A DNA stretch of 64,000 nucleotides from contig NC_052614.1 of the NCBI RefSeq assembly GCF_016545825.1, positions 31,397,669 to 31,461,668 on the forward strand, given 5' to 3'. This stretch comes from Eucalyptus grandis. Taxonomy: Eukaryota; Streptophyta; Magnoliopsida; Myrtales; Myrtaceae. Shown in pieces: positions 12,395-25,263 of the stretch (position 1 is the first letter of the stretch; the number at the start of each line of letters is the position of its first letter). The notes beneath the pieces are model-generated. The model saw only the letters and a program-made list of their open reading frames with translations, was not told the DNA's origin and made no database searches. Position numbers and translations under genes: made by a program.

Positions 12395-13217
12395 TCATTA
12401 TAAATTTTTTATGAAAACCCCAGCATCGCACAAGGTATGTGATTGGAAGAGCCAATACCCAATCATGGGTTATAGGCCCGTCTTTTAGAACAATATCCTT
12501 AAACCTATTCTCCTCCCTACCAAGAGGTAGGTTGTGACAACCATTCAATAGATGGTTCTAAATTTATGTAATTTCATACATAGATGCTTTTGAAGGTTAG
12601 TCGAAGTTTTATTGCCTATATATTGATATTGATGTCCCATTAGCATCAACAGAACAATATAGATACTCAACATGTAGCATAAAATTTTATTTGTCGGGTT
12701 AGTATGTATGACATATATAGTGTTCATTTATCTTAAATCTTAAGAGAAAGAGGGTGTATATAGGGTGAGGAATTAGGATTTTATTTTCCTAATTTGGTAC
12801 CTCCCATGTGCGCATCACATGTAAATTTCGGTCACCATAGGTCATCAGTGGGCTTCGCCAAGCCATGCTTCAATGGGCTTGGTCAAAAAACTTTTTATTA
12901 AGCTCGGAACCTGCTTATTTTCAACCCATTTAGCACCTGTCTAATTAGAATGCGTAGTTATGTAGGCCAAAGGTTATCGAATGAAAAATGCTAATAATAT
13001 GCAAATGCAAATTAACAATTTTTTTAAAAGGAATTTGGGTCAAATCCTAATTTTCTCATACAATGAATGAGTAAATGGGGTCTAAAATTTAGGTGTTAAT
13101 AAGATATGATTTTGTAATCTTAGACCTGTACACAAACATTTCACTAGTATGTACTATAATAATAAATTGGGCAAACACATAAAATAAGCACTTACGAATT
13201 AGTTTAAACTTTGTTGT
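12395..13217 (+). repeat. Repeat block copy 2: A followed by the inverted end of D
   Basis: 12395-12780 matches 1-392 in the same orientation. 12780-13217 matches the reverse complement of about 2111-2570. The block is interrupted at 13217 by a solo LTR and resumes at 15606. Confidence 0.8.
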
Positions 13218-15600
13218 TGTCGCGACTTTCCTGAGGGTGAATTACTCAAAGAAGGCTAATGGATTATTAACTCCTAAGACTAGGCACGGGCCCTCTGCGA
13301 CTTGATACTAAGAAATTAACCCATTTAAACATGTAATTATACTCAATTTGGAGCCACCACTAACCAATTGGGATTGATTAGAAACTTAAGTAAAATATGG
13401 GAGAATACTTTACTTTTACGAACCAGAGGTCCGAGGATATGGTTATGCTTAGATTAATCTAACACCCTTTCGATACCTTTTCATTTTAATTTCAAAAATA
13501 TTTTGTAGGCAGTCTTGATTAATTTTAACCTAAGTCCTAAACATGATTTCTAAATGACATGGCACCTACTATTAATTATATGCAATCTTAATTTAAATTT
13601 AATATGCATGAGTTTTACTTCAATGACATGTGAGATGCAATTTATATGACATAACTTGAACCCTCACAATATGCGTGCAATCTAATTTACATAATCCTAA
13701 ATATGCATGTGCTAGATGACGTGGTAATTTTATATGCCTGTTCTTTTTATGATTTTTCTTTTTAAAATAATGCAACCTTGATAAATTATATTTTTTATAT
13801 ATACGCAACCTACCCTAAATAACAATGGCATGAAATGGGATTAATTATGAATTAACCCTATTGACTGGCATTGCCCCTTTTTTATTAGAAAAGCTACGGG
13901 AATGCTAAAACATTAAACTATGACTCACTAAGTAAAGGCAACATATGGCGTACATATTATGAAATCAATATGACCTAAATAACATTTTTTTTTTGTTCTT
14001 TTTTGTTTTATTAAAGGAAAATTAGTCTAATCTTTAAAAAAAAAAAATCAAGGTGCGTCGCTTTAAACATGAAATGTGTATGGACCTAAGTTCTAAATAT
14101 GACATGATGTGTGATATGTGACATATACGTAACGATTAAGTACCAAATGACGCATCCAAATATATGTCTTATTGATAATTCACTAGTTCAACTCAATGAC
14201 ATATTATCTTAATGCAAATCAATTACACGAAGCAATCCACAAATTTTCCGTGAAAAGTCGAAATAATAAAAAAATTTCTGTGAAAAGTCGAAATAATCAA
14301 AAGTCTAACCCAACGTCTCTCGGCTCAATATTTTTTATTATTATGACTTAATATGACAAATTTTCTAATCGGATAATGATAAATAAATCAGAACAAATCA
14401 AGTCAAAATCACAAACTATGAAAAAGAATATTTGATCTGAATTTAGTCTAAAGAAAGTACCTAGTCAAGGGCACGGCCGAGTGTGAACGACGGGAGAGAA
14501 CCAGTATAAGAGCAGCCACGTCAAACTCACAGCAACATTGGTTCGTCCAGTAACAAAAGTGATAAAAACCGGTCAACGAAACCACCGAGTTGACACAAAA
14601 TTGGACGGTAACCCTAGGGCAACAGGAACCAGCAAATGATCTCCGGAAAACAGTGGTGGTGAGCAGTGGCTACTAAACTGGACAGCCAACAACAATGGGC
14701 AACAGCGGCAAAACTGGACAGCAAATTGACCACCAACAGCAGCGGTGAAAGACAACGAACTGCGGTGGTGAATGGTGACAAACGACAGCAAAACAGCAGT
14801 GACAAAAGACGGCGAACAGGAGTGATGCAGTGACGATGAACAGTGACGAACAGCAAAACACAGCAACGCAACAGTGAACGAGTACGTCCTTGCACGGGCT
14901 TCACTAGGTGTGAACGCCGGGACAAGGAGGCACGGTCTCAGACTCTCAGCAGGATGAAATCGCGCAGCAATGGCAATAGGGCCTTCGTGTCTCTCTCTAA
15001 AAAAAAACCCCTCCCACTCTTCACAGCAGAGAACCCCTTCCATTAGACCACGCTCTCTCGGTATCTCTCCCTCTCCAATGGCCGCCCTCATGAAACCTCA
15101 AAAGCAGATTGCCAATTTCTCCCTTCCGTGAACGAAGCCTCGCACTCTCTATTTTTTTTTTTTTTTGGTAAAATCTTGCACTCTCTATTTATAGAGGAAA
15201 AATCCAAGTTTGTTTTGCAAGTGAAGATTTTCCAATATGATTGCATATATTCACTCAACCGCCCAAGATCATCTTTCGAAAAGAGAGGATGCGCTCAACA
15301 AGAAAATGACTCCAAAATCTAAAATCTTTAAGATAATTCACACAACCGTTGACAATCATATTTTGAAACAAGGGATACCCTCAACAAGAAAAATGCTCCA
15401 TTATCCAAGATCTTTCTAAATCTCCCTCCACAACCAAATGTTTTATTTTATATGTTATTTATTATCCTCTATTTTTTATTTTCTAAAAGATAAGTATGAT
15501 CCCAAATGTCAATATTACCTAAATGCAATGCTATGAAATGCTTAATGTAATTTTTATATGATGAACAAATAAGTAGCATGATCAAAATTAGGTGTCGATA
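13218..15600. mobile_element. Solo LTR, 2383 bp, with 5-bp target-site duplication
   Basis: The sequence TGTCGCGACTT...GGTGTCGATA is flanked by GTTGT at 13213-13217 and 15601-15605. Repeat block copies 1 and 3 carry the uninterrupted site (TTTGTTGTGAA), so this is an insertion. It has no PBS, PPT or pol sequence, so it is a solo LTR. The last base pair is TA rather than the usual CA, probably a point change. A CAG/GTGAC-rich stretch at 14640-14880 yields a 172-codon minus-strand frame that I do not regard as a gene. Family and strand are not determined. Confidence 0.75.
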
Positions 15601-15605
15601 GTTGT

Positions 15606-16540
15606 GAATCAGGCCTATAATACAGATAAATGCTATGCTTTCATTTGTTTATTAATTGGGAGATATCTCACTATATTTGTTTAGTAGACTCTCTCTATTT
15701 TGTGTTTTACTACTCCATTAGTGAAAAATCCTACAACACAAGTAAATGGACAGTGAAATGAAAAAGATTTCGTGTGGGCTCGGCTATTTCCTCATTAAGT
15801 TCCGTCAAAGATACAAATTTTCTGAGAAATTGTTCGCATTTGTTGTTACTTTTGACTCCTACATGACTTGTATAATTGGCCTGTTCGAGGAATTTTTGTC
15901 CTAGTTAGTCGGTAGTAGCTGAGATGAAAATTAATGGACGATCCCAATTTGATTCCATTGCACCGTTGCGAAAAATTGTATTGCTCAAGTACATGGACAA
16001 TGAAATGAAAAGGACTCCATGTGGACTGGAGTAACTGCATGAACAAGTTTGAACTCAATTTCGTCGATGAGCGCCATGAAGGATACAAATTTCCCAATAA
16101 ATTGTTTGCAATTATTATTACGGTTTGTCTGTGACATGACTCGCATAATTGGCCCATTCGACGAACCTTCACCCCAAGTAGTCAGTAACTTGGGTTAGAA
16201 TTCCATGGACGAGCTTGGAAGGTACGTCACGAATCATTTGGTGTCTCCACATTGTGTGGAGACAGATTAATAGTCATGGATCATGAAGAAAAAATCATTT
16301 TGAGTAGAGCGAATTGACTTCTAAGTCATTCTGGATCACATAATATCAAACACTTCATGGAAAGTCAACATTAATATATATGATATAACCCCTCACAAGA
16401 AGCTACGATGTGATGCTTTTGTACGCATGGAATGAGCCAACAGATAGAGAGAATCCACACTCCCATCATCATCCATCGCATTTAATTTAAATACGACCAT
16501 GTCAAGAGGGAATGGTCATTGAGTTGAATCGAATATGAAT
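15606..16540 (-). repeat. Repeat block copy 2: inverted D continued
   Basis: 15606-16435 matches the reverse complement of about 1300-2115. The following sequence to 16510 matches 44630-44705 in copy 3 but is missing from copy 1. No coding potential is recognised; the 108-codon minus-strand frame at 15846-16172 is a relic of the same repeat that is seen at 1562. Confidence 0.75.
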
Positions 16541-16605
16541 TGATATGCAATAATAATAATAGTAATAGCATAATAGTAATAATAGTAATAATTGTACTAG
16601 TAGTA

Positions 16606-16776
<171 letters not shown>

Positions 16777-16914
16777 GAACAACAACGACAACAACAACAA
16801 AATTACTTATTTTGTACTTGATTTAGTAAGTTTATTACGTTGTTAATCCATAAATACACACGGGTGTTATTCTTAATGATTCTTAATTAATTGCACTCTC
16901 GACTTTCTATGGTA

Positions 16915-17137
16915 TAAAGGTAGGTGATCAAATTTAGTTATGTACATACTTTTTCTTCACTTTACGAATATTTCTTCCCTCTCTTGTCTTTTATTTTTAA
17001 ATATGAGGTTTTCTACTCAATACGATAATATAAGGATTTGTAAAACTAAGTTTGTAAAACTAAGGTTTTCATCTTACAGGGCAAGTCATTGGGTACGTGA
17101 TGATCAAATTTATGCAAGTTTGTTTTGGTTGTTAGAG
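16915..17137 (-). repeat. Repeat block copy 2: inverted C
   Basis: This matches the reverse complement of 1066-1275 up to TTGTTAGAG at 17137, where the LINE begins. An open frame starting upstream reads through the junction into the LINE by chance. Confidence 0.75.
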
Positions 17138-19602
17138 CAAAGTGCCTTCGTGAGTGGAAAACAAATTTATGATAACATTTTAATCGTCCAAGAGATGCTA
17201 CATCAACTGAGAACAAGAAAAAGAAAGAGAAAGTTCCAGGCAGTGCTTAAACTTGATATGCAAAAAGCTTATGATTGAGTTGAATGGGATTTTTTGGAAG
17301 CGTGTATGCTAGAAATGGGCTTTCACTGTCAATGGGTGAAGTGGATTATACAATGTGTCACAATGGTATCTTTTAGTGTCATGATAAATGGAGAGCCTCT
17401 ACCCTATTTTCAACCATCAAGAGGAATCCAACAAGGTGACCCCCTTTTCCCCCTACTTGTTCATCCTGGTTGGAAATGTGTTATCTTATTTGATGAAAAA
17501 AGCAACGGAGGATGGAAGTATAAAGGGGATTAAGTTGAATAGTTCTTGCCCCCACATTGTCTCACCTCTTATTTGTAGATGACTCAATCTTTTTCCTTAA
17601 TGGAACAACTAGGGAATGTCAAAATGTTACAGCTATTTTGAATCGGTATTGCTTTGCTTCAGGGCAATCAATCAATTTAAACAAGTCAAGGATATATTTC
17701 AGCATAAATTGTCCATAGAGTTTGAGGCAGAATATGGCCTATGAGCTTAGAGTTCCAGAACTAGAGAAGACTGGGAAGTACTTGGGGATTCCTTTAGATT
17801 GGGGGCATCAAAGAAACAAATGTTTGCTTGGATACTAGCTAGAGTAAATATGAAACTAGAAGGTTGGAAGGAAAATCTTATGTCAAAAGCTGGAAAAGAA
17901 ATACTCATTAAAATAGTGGTGCAAGCATTACCACAATATGCTATGTCTATTTTTAGAATCCTCGTCTCCATTTGCAGGGCAATTAAAAAGAAAATTGCAT
18001 CCTTTTGGTGGAATTCATTGGAGGAATTTGGTTTTAGGGATCTAAGGACTTTTAATGGGGCTATGTTAGGAAAACAAGCATGGCGAATTACTCAAAATCC
18101 ATCCTCATTGTGGTCTCGAGTATTTAAAGGGCTTTACTTCCCGAATTGTGACTTCTGGCATGCTAGGAAAGGGAATCGACCATCTTCGGGGTGGCAAAGT
18201 GTACTATTGGGGAGAGCATTTATCCATCCTTCAATAATGTGGTCTGTAGGTAATGGGGAAAAGATACAAATTAGAGAAGATAAATGGTTACATAGAGGAG
18301 TCATTGGTGGTCCAACCAACATTGGAGAGCCTAAGAGGGTAGTTGAGTTGATTGTCTAGGAGGAGTCAAAGTGGAATGAATAGGTAGTGAAGCAATTATT
18401 TGATGAACATTCTGTCAATGAAATTCTTGCTATCCCATTGAGTTCACACAACACTGAAGACAAACTAGTTTAGTCAAATGCCAAATCTGGATCCTACACA
18501 GTAAAGAGTGGCTATAACTAGAATAGAGACCTTTTGAAGACACCAAACCCAAGTCAAGCCTCCTCCTCATATCAACCCCCAGAGCTTTGTGGACTAAAAT
18601 TTGGAAGACTAACACACAACCAAAATTCGATTCTTCCTATGGGCAATATGTCAAAATGCTTTACCAAAAAAGGAAAATATCTTCAGGATGAGTATTATAC
18701 CAGACCCGAAGTGTGATTTATGCCAGCAACATCCCGAGACAGTTGGGCATATCTTTCTTCTTTGCCTATGGATGAAACAAGTCTGGTCCGATCCTTCGCT
18801 GCAAATCAAAATTCCCACTCAAGGTCTTCCAAGAATTGAAGAATGGCTCTTGAACTTTAGCGTCACATCTGTACCATTTGAGCATCTTGCAACTATCCTT
18901 TGGCTTATTTGGAAATCAAGGAACAATTTTGTATTTTGAAGACTAAAACCAAATCCACAACAGTTGGTGAACTCAGCTTTTGTAGCGCATAATAAAGCAA
19001 GAGGAAGCAAATCTGGAAATAGGAAAGCTAGTGAAGGTCAAAACTTACCTTAGATTTGGCGAAACCTGAAACATGGAGTATTGAAGATCAATATCGACGC
19101 TTCCTTTACTGAAGGTTCAACAATAGGAGCGGTTGTTGGTGTGTTGTGAGATAGCCTCGAAAGAGTTATAGATGGATTTGTCAAAATAGTGAGGGTCAAC
19201 TCTGTAGCTCAAGCTAAGGTTAGTGCTCTTGTAGAAACGCTAGTTTTATTCTTTGATCATGCTACGGATTGCCTTCAACTACAGTTCGATTGTTTAGACA
19301 TGGTAAGAGCTCTCACAAGTGCTGATCATTTCAAGTGGGATATATGTGTGCTTATCTTGAAAGCTCAAGATCTTTTGAAAAACTTTTCCAATTTGAAGCT
19401 AGCCTATTGTAATAGAAAATCCAACAAAGTGGCAGGCTGGGTAGCTAAGCCCCAAAGGAAAAGTTCCCTGCCTCAGAATTGGACCCTCTATCCCCCTCCC
19501 GATCTTTGGAGTCTACTTTGTTTTGATGCTATGTCATTGTACTCACATGCTAAGACTTAAGGATGGAATGTATATTGGTATTCTGACCAAAAAAAAAAAA
19601 AA
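17138..19602 (+). pseudogene. 5'-truncated LINE (L1-type) ORF2 remnant with RNase H
   Basis: Reverse transcriptase blocks read in order: QSAFVSGKQIYDNILIVQE, LDMQKAYD, GIQQGDPLFPLL, then LLFVDDSIFF at about 17566 (the usual FADD box is FVDD). Later sections are typical of plant LINEs: GKEILIKIVVQALPQYAMS, a cysteine-containing zinc-knuckle-like CDLCQQHPETVGHIFLLC, and a terminal RNase H domain beginning ILKINIDASF. A 14-base A tail ends at 19602. The endonuclease and first RT blocks are missing, as expected from 5' truncation. The frame is broken many times; one stop after KAYD is TGA where Arg CGA is usual, consistent with CpG decay. About 67 bp of the target, present at 999-1065, are absent here. 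Confidence 0.9.
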
Positions 19603-20232
19603 GTTGGCACGTACTTCTTATTGTAGTTGAGAATCATCGAGTATCTCTTCTTTGGATACTAGATTAACTCCATACCAAGCAGTCTCTTTATCAAGACAGA
19701 CCTCTATATTAGAATTGGAAAATTCATAAGTAATCACTACATGATGCATCGCATATACATCATCTCGGAGACCCTATTTTTCTTAGTCTTAAATCCGAGT
19801 TGTTTCCACCACTTGAACCAAGTTCCATCATCAGTTGTTTAAAACAATATGGAAATAGCAGCCAAAGAATGGTGGTGTAAACAATCCGGGGGTTAAATAA
19901 TTGTTAAGATTCTTCGTCCAAAAAAAAAAAAAACAACACTAAAAACAGAGAAATGTGAACGCCATCGTCGAATAACTTTTGCATACGGATAGGATTAAGG
20001 AAATTCGCTAGGAATTACTTCTCTACATATCCTAATTGGCTTCTCTGGCGGGGTTAATTACATAAACCAAGAAAAATACCCGGCTTGGGCTCCGCTCTCT
20101 TGCCTTTTGAGATGCAAATGTCCTCTCGGACTATAAACTCCTCGGGGTTTGTCGGTACTTATTATTTTGTGTCTTGACCCTTCTTCCTTGAGTTCTCCTA
20201 TTCAAAATTCTCGACAGTCGTAATCAAATAAA
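19603..20232 (-). repeat. Repeat block copy 2: inverted B
   Basis: This matches the reverse complement of 396-998, from AGTTGGCACGTACTTC to CGACAGTCGTAATCAAAT. It has no open frame of interest. The next 137 bases, to 20369, are unassigned AT-rich spacer. Confidence 0.8.
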
Positions 20233-20369
20233 AAGTCACTGAGGGGGTTTGTTCGTAAAATGTTACAAAATAAGCTCGAGGATACAGTTTATCTAGCTCA
20301 ATCTCAAAGATTCAAAGTGAAATAGAATGTAATTAATGTTTTGACTTCTCTTATCATATATATGTTATA

Positions 20370-21025
20370 GGCAAAATAGTCCAAAAAATCCTAAGGAAAA
20401 AAGTTACTAAAACCTCAAACTTTACCAACTGCGACATATTTATCCCAAATTTTTTTATGTGACATCAAAAACCCCAAACTATGTCTATTATGACACATTC
20501 ACTCCAAACTTTTTTTTGTGTCAACGAAAAACCCAAACTTATACTTGTGTGACACCAAAAACCGTAAACTTTTATTTTGTAACATAAAAAAACCAAACTT
20601 ATATTGACGTGTCACATTTATCAAAAAATTTGGTGTCATGGAGAAAAGTTTGGGGTTTTCACAAAAGAGAAGTTTGGGATTTTCGGTATCACAAAACAAA
20701 AGTTTGAGATAAATGTGTTATATTGCATAAGTTTGGAGTAAATGTGTCACATAAGTAAAAATTTGGGATTTTTGGTATCACAAAAAAAAAAGTTTGGGGT
20801 AAATGTGTCACAATAAACATAGTTTAAGACTTTTCGTAGCTTTTACCCAAATCCTAAGCCTATCACTCTTTTACCAATTCAGTCTTAAATCTTTCAATTT
20901 TGTCAATTTTATCTTAAATATTTTCACTTCTTATTAATTGAGTCCATCCAGCCAATTTTGGCTAAAAATTGCTGATGTGGATTGCTGGCACTAATGTGGC
21001 AATTTTTTATAATATTTTAATTTTT

Positions 21026-21065
<40 letters not shown>

Positions 21066-21676
21066 TTTTTTTTTGCTTTTTTTTTAGCTAGGGCTGGCCA
21101 AGGTTGCTAGCCGACCCTCGTCGGCCATAGTGAAGGTCGACAACCCTTATTGGCCACAGGCAAGGGCGTCAAGCCCCTCGCTAGCTTTGGGTGAAGGTCT
21201 TGACGCTAGGCGAGGGCTTGGTGACCCTCGTTGGCCCCAGGCGAGGGCAATGACCTCGCTTGGGGCTCTTGCCTAGCCAGATTTGGCAAGGGTGTTGCAG
21301 CCCTCACCCAGGATTGGTAAGGGTCAACCGGCCCTCACTTGTGGCTATCAAGCATTGGTGGCCCTCGCCTATGGCTAGTGAGAGTCGGTTGGCAACCCTC
21401 ACTAGCCAAACTTTAAACCCTGGAAAAAAAAAGTGAAAAGTAAAAAAAAAAAGAAAAAACTTACAAAATTCAAAAAAATTATTAAAATATCATTGAAATA
21501 TTGTTAAAAACATGTCACGTCAGTGCTAGCCACCCATGTTAGTAAATTCTGGCAAAAAGTGGCCAGATAGACTCAATTGGCATGAGTGAAAATGTTTATT
21601 ACTATATTGGCAAAATTGAAAAGTTTATGATTGAATTGGAAAAAGTGCAATAGATAACTTTTTGGATAATTTTCCC
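20370..21676. mobile_element. Mutator-like TIR element, family A copy 3, carrying a nested element
   Basis: The left arm begins GGCAAAATAGTCCAAAAAATCCTAA and the right arm ends GGATAATTTTCCCC, with the family's CCAATTCAGTC and AATTGAGTCCATCC motifs. A (TC)n run lies at 21031-21061 and a GC-rich core at about 21085-21420. The left arm is split by the nested element at 20395-20848. A possible degenerate duplication is TGTTATA/TGTTCTA. Confidence 0.7.
20395..20848. mobile_element. TIR hairpin element, family C copy 1, nested in family A
   Basis: Its 454 bp run from GGAAAAAAGTTAC to GTAGCTTTTACCC and are flanked by a perfect 9-bp repeat AAATCCTAA (20386-20394 and 20849-20857). The body is a long imperfect hairpin of AAACTTTGGGGT/ACACATTTA units. 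The 9-bp duplication suggests a Mutator-like origin. Confidence 0.8.
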
Positions 21677-21679
21677 CGT

Positions 21680-22731
21680 GTTCTATTTTTCTTTGTTCAC
21701 CAAGTCTAGAAATAGCCACATCATCCCTTAATTCCTCCTTTTCTTCCACGATATTCTTTATTCAAGTAAACTAAGCTCCACGAACTATGCATAACCTACA
21801 CAATGAGATTGTTTCAAAATATTGATTTCTTAATGGTGTCAAAATCCAATATGCAATCAGGCAAATTGTCTGATATTTTCTTCCCGAAATTAAGCACGCT
21901 CTTTCCTAGAATTTTCTTGTTCGAAAGAGAGGATGCAAGTAATGAACTCATCTTTTAACTGCTCACTTGCTTTCCATGTACTTCGACAAGAAATTCAAAA
22001 CCCAAACTGGACTTAAACTGATGACTTTAGCAATTTCCCTGCATTTTCATCTATATATCATGGAAGTTTATTAAGTTTAGGTGGTTTATAATTGGCGACA
22101 AAACTTTGGGTCGTATGCTTATTTTATGGCAACATCTAACTATACTTTCAGCGAATCTCAGTGGACGAAATCATCAGTGGGGTTGGAAAGCGGGGAAAGA
22201 AGGTAAAAGAGATCTTTTTCCCAATACAATAATTTAGAAACAAAACTAACAAAATTAATGCAAAAACGACTGCCAATGGCTTTTTGGATCGTTCGGCAAA
22301 CGGGTTCAGGACGACAATCCGCATAATGTGTGAGAAAACGATCATAACTTTTGATCTAGAGAGAGTTACGAGTCCCATAATCTTAATCTGAAAAGCTTGT
22401 TCTGAGCACTGTACCTGTATCAAATTGAGTATACATTTTGCAATCGTTTCGGCTCTCAAAATTAATGGTTTAGGCATGTCTCAGAGCACTTCTCTATTTT
22501 GTGTCATATCTCCACATTATTTTAGGCTTTTGTTTTTTTTTTTTTCCAAATTCTTTACTGCTTAAGCTTATATTTGGGATTTCTAGGTCGTGTATTAGAC
22601 ATATTTCATCATATTTTATAGAATACATAAAAAGAGAATATATCTCTATAGTTGGACCGGTGAGTGCGTGCAACTAAGTGCGTGTTTGCCGATCGTTAGA
22701 TTCCATGTTTAACTATAAGTTTGTTGCGTCA
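21680..22731 (+). mobile_element. LTR of the Ty3-type remnant, copy II
   Basis: From about 21860 this matches the LTR part of copy I (2622-3492). Its first 170 bases match the right window edge (63700-63860). It ends TTGTTGCGTCA just before the PBS-like TTGGTATTAGAGTCGG at 22733. The left edge abuts the family A element and is approximate. Confidence 0.55.
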
Positions 22732-23590
22732 GTTGGTATTAGAGTCGGCAAGACTGCTGGAGAGCCATGTTCAAGCAACTGTCTTGCTAGACGATGATTA
22801 GGGGACAAGGAACATGTGCATGGCTTTTTGGAGGTTCGAAACAATTGCTGTCCTGTCTACCCTATTAAACTCTATTTGAATGGGGGTAGGAGAAATTTTC
22901 ATGGTGATTACGACCACTACTAAGTTTGTGGAGGTTGTGGGGACTTCAATGGCTACGATGTCTGTGATTGCTATAGAGGTCCTGAAGAATATGACCGACA
23001 GGATTGTTGGTGGGGCAGAGTTTATCATGAAAATCAAATTTATATGAGGTGTAAAGGGCCTGATGAATTCGAGTGCAAAGTAAAAGTCGATTATTTTGAA
23101 GGTTCTGTTGAGGAGTTATGGATTGGCCTGAAGAGAGAGATAATTTTTTATTTTGTATGGACATCCTGGAGCATAGAAAGGTGAAGCTAGTGAAGTGTAA
23201 ATTCTGAGAGACAGTATTATGATGATGGGAAAAATTTGAAGGAGGATTGACAGAGCTAGAGAAGGATATGCGACATGGTCGAAAATGCAATTAGTATTAA
23301 AGTGGTTTGGTCTAGAGACTTCATTATCATGTACGAAACGGTGCAATATGGCAAAAGACCATGTTTGAACAATTAAAAAAGATGAACGACAAGCCATCTC
23401 AGAGTATTCCTCATGTCAATCATCAAGAAATTGCTTGTGAGCCTCACAGATAGGGTAGCTAACAAATTGATTAAAAAGATAAAACTTTCGAATTTCCTTT
23501 TTAAAAGCCAAAGGATTTTGAGCTTGAGAAAGAATTTTTCGAGAAAAATGCTTTGAATTTTCTGATGATGGAGTTGATAAATTCGATCAT
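22732..23590 (+). pseudogene. Ty3-type gag fragment, copy II
   Basis: After the PBS-like site a broken frame gives NFHGDYDHY, GPEEYDRQDCWWGRVYHENQ and CKGPDEFECKVKVDYFEGSV, which resemble the central gag region of plant Ty3 elements. It runs parallel to 3493-4318 with shared stops, so both copies come from an already damaged source. No pol genes follow. Confidence 0.5.
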
Positions 23591-24354
23591 AAAATTTTAT
23601 AAAGATGCAGGGTTAATACATTTAAAGACTATGATTCTTTTTATTGCCTTATCTTAATTTATTTTAGATATTGTGTTAGGATATTAGGTGATTCGTTTCC
23701 ATTTTATTAGTTTTCATTAGTAGGTTAGATTTTTCTTATTAGTTATTTGTTTCCTATCTTAAAGTTAGCATTTCATTTGGGTTTTGTTAGATATAAATAG
23801 AGATCAAAGTCTTTTGTAATTTGGTTTTCCTCCTTTCATGAACTGATTAAGTGAGATAATCTATTTGTTATTGTGCAAGTTTTTGCGTTTGCAGGTCGCA
23901 ACTCATGTCATTGAATTTAGTATTTTTCTAGATTAGTGTTATCAACTGGTTTTGTTGCTTCGGTATAGGATGCAAACTCGGTTCAAATACATATTTATTA
24001 ATGAAACAAACTTAATGTATTGAGAAATTCTATAACCATCTCATAAGCAAATTTTCACTTAACAATCTCATATCGCTGGTTGAAATGGTTATTTCTTTTT
24101 GGCTAGAGACGAGACTATTTCTACTTTTATGGCAAGGAGTGAGCTACTTATCCGGTGCTATTTTGAGTTACTTTGTTTGCTTGCGGCACTTATTTTGAAT
24201 TTGAAGATGCGTCTTCTTCCTTCTCAGATGGCCCACATGTGCTTGAGGATGCATTATACGAATATCATGGGTGCTTTGTCTGCATATCCTTATCAGGTTA
24301 CCGGCCCGCAAACCCCATTTCGGAGCCATAGTAGTGGGCTCATTGGTCCCACAG
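23591..24354. other. Unassigned AT-rich stretch, possibly retroelement-derived
   Basis: No gene is seen. TATAAATAGAG at about 23791 together with the T-rich context resembles the promoter half of a retrotransposon LTR, but I found no second copy in the window. The last part (24090-24354) is the target flank of the large chromovirus, ending with the CACAG duplication. Confidence 0.35.
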
Positions 24355-25263
24355 TGTCATGGCCCGAATCCCGAGTACAGAAACATCCCTCAGCAATTGA
24401 TTAAAATGAGATGTCCCAGGACGCGTTGCCAAACCATTCTTTTTATCTTTCAATTAAATGCATGCGGAAACACCCAATCAACCATCAGAAATAGGGATAG
24501 TAAAAACACCACAACAATCTTTAACAAACTACGATTTATTTATTAACAGGTTAACCCGAAGAGTTCATATATACAAGCCTACCAAAAGTGGACTCCTGCA
24601 CGACCTACCAATAAAAAGGGTCCAGGTTGAGGCTAACTTCCAAATGTACAACTACCACAAGCTCCTACAACCTCTACTCTAATACCCATACTCAGGCCCA
24701 GCCAAGAATTCGGGCAAGTCGCTAGGTGAACAGCTCCTCGCGCCCTTCCAGCTCAGTATTTGGATCTATTACGACACCATCCGAGAAGTCGATAAACATG
24801 GGGACGGTGTCCTGCTCAACCTCATTTTCTACTGGCGGCCCATCAAAACCGTGCATGGGACCCTCCCAACCCCCCTTCGGTTCCGTAATAAACCAAGCCT
24901 TAAAGCGGTGGGGTAGCATGTTCACAAAACCCTCATCAATCCACACCATCGTCACTACCAACTCACGACATTGGTTGGTCCCGAGGATAGGGTAGAGAGT
25001 AGTCTCTACCTCCATATCCCAGGGGACCCTGAATCGGACCGGGCGGATCTCCATTCTAAGGATTTGAAAATATTTAACCACAACGGGGTGAGCTAAAAAT
25101 CTCAGCAAGTTAAAATCCCTAAGCCTCGATTAGGATGCGAATTCGCCTCAAGGGTGGCCTAAGCATGCACCACACATAAACTCACCTCATCTCAGCACGT
25201 CCTTGCACATTAGCACGTCTTGTACAATAATAATTGAGTAATGTGCATAAATAATAATCAGAA

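Noticed and set aside
14573..15091. 172-codon minus-strand frame
   Set aside because: It lies inside a solo LTR in a CAG/GTGAC-rich stretch; Ser/His/Cys-rich low complexity with no domain.
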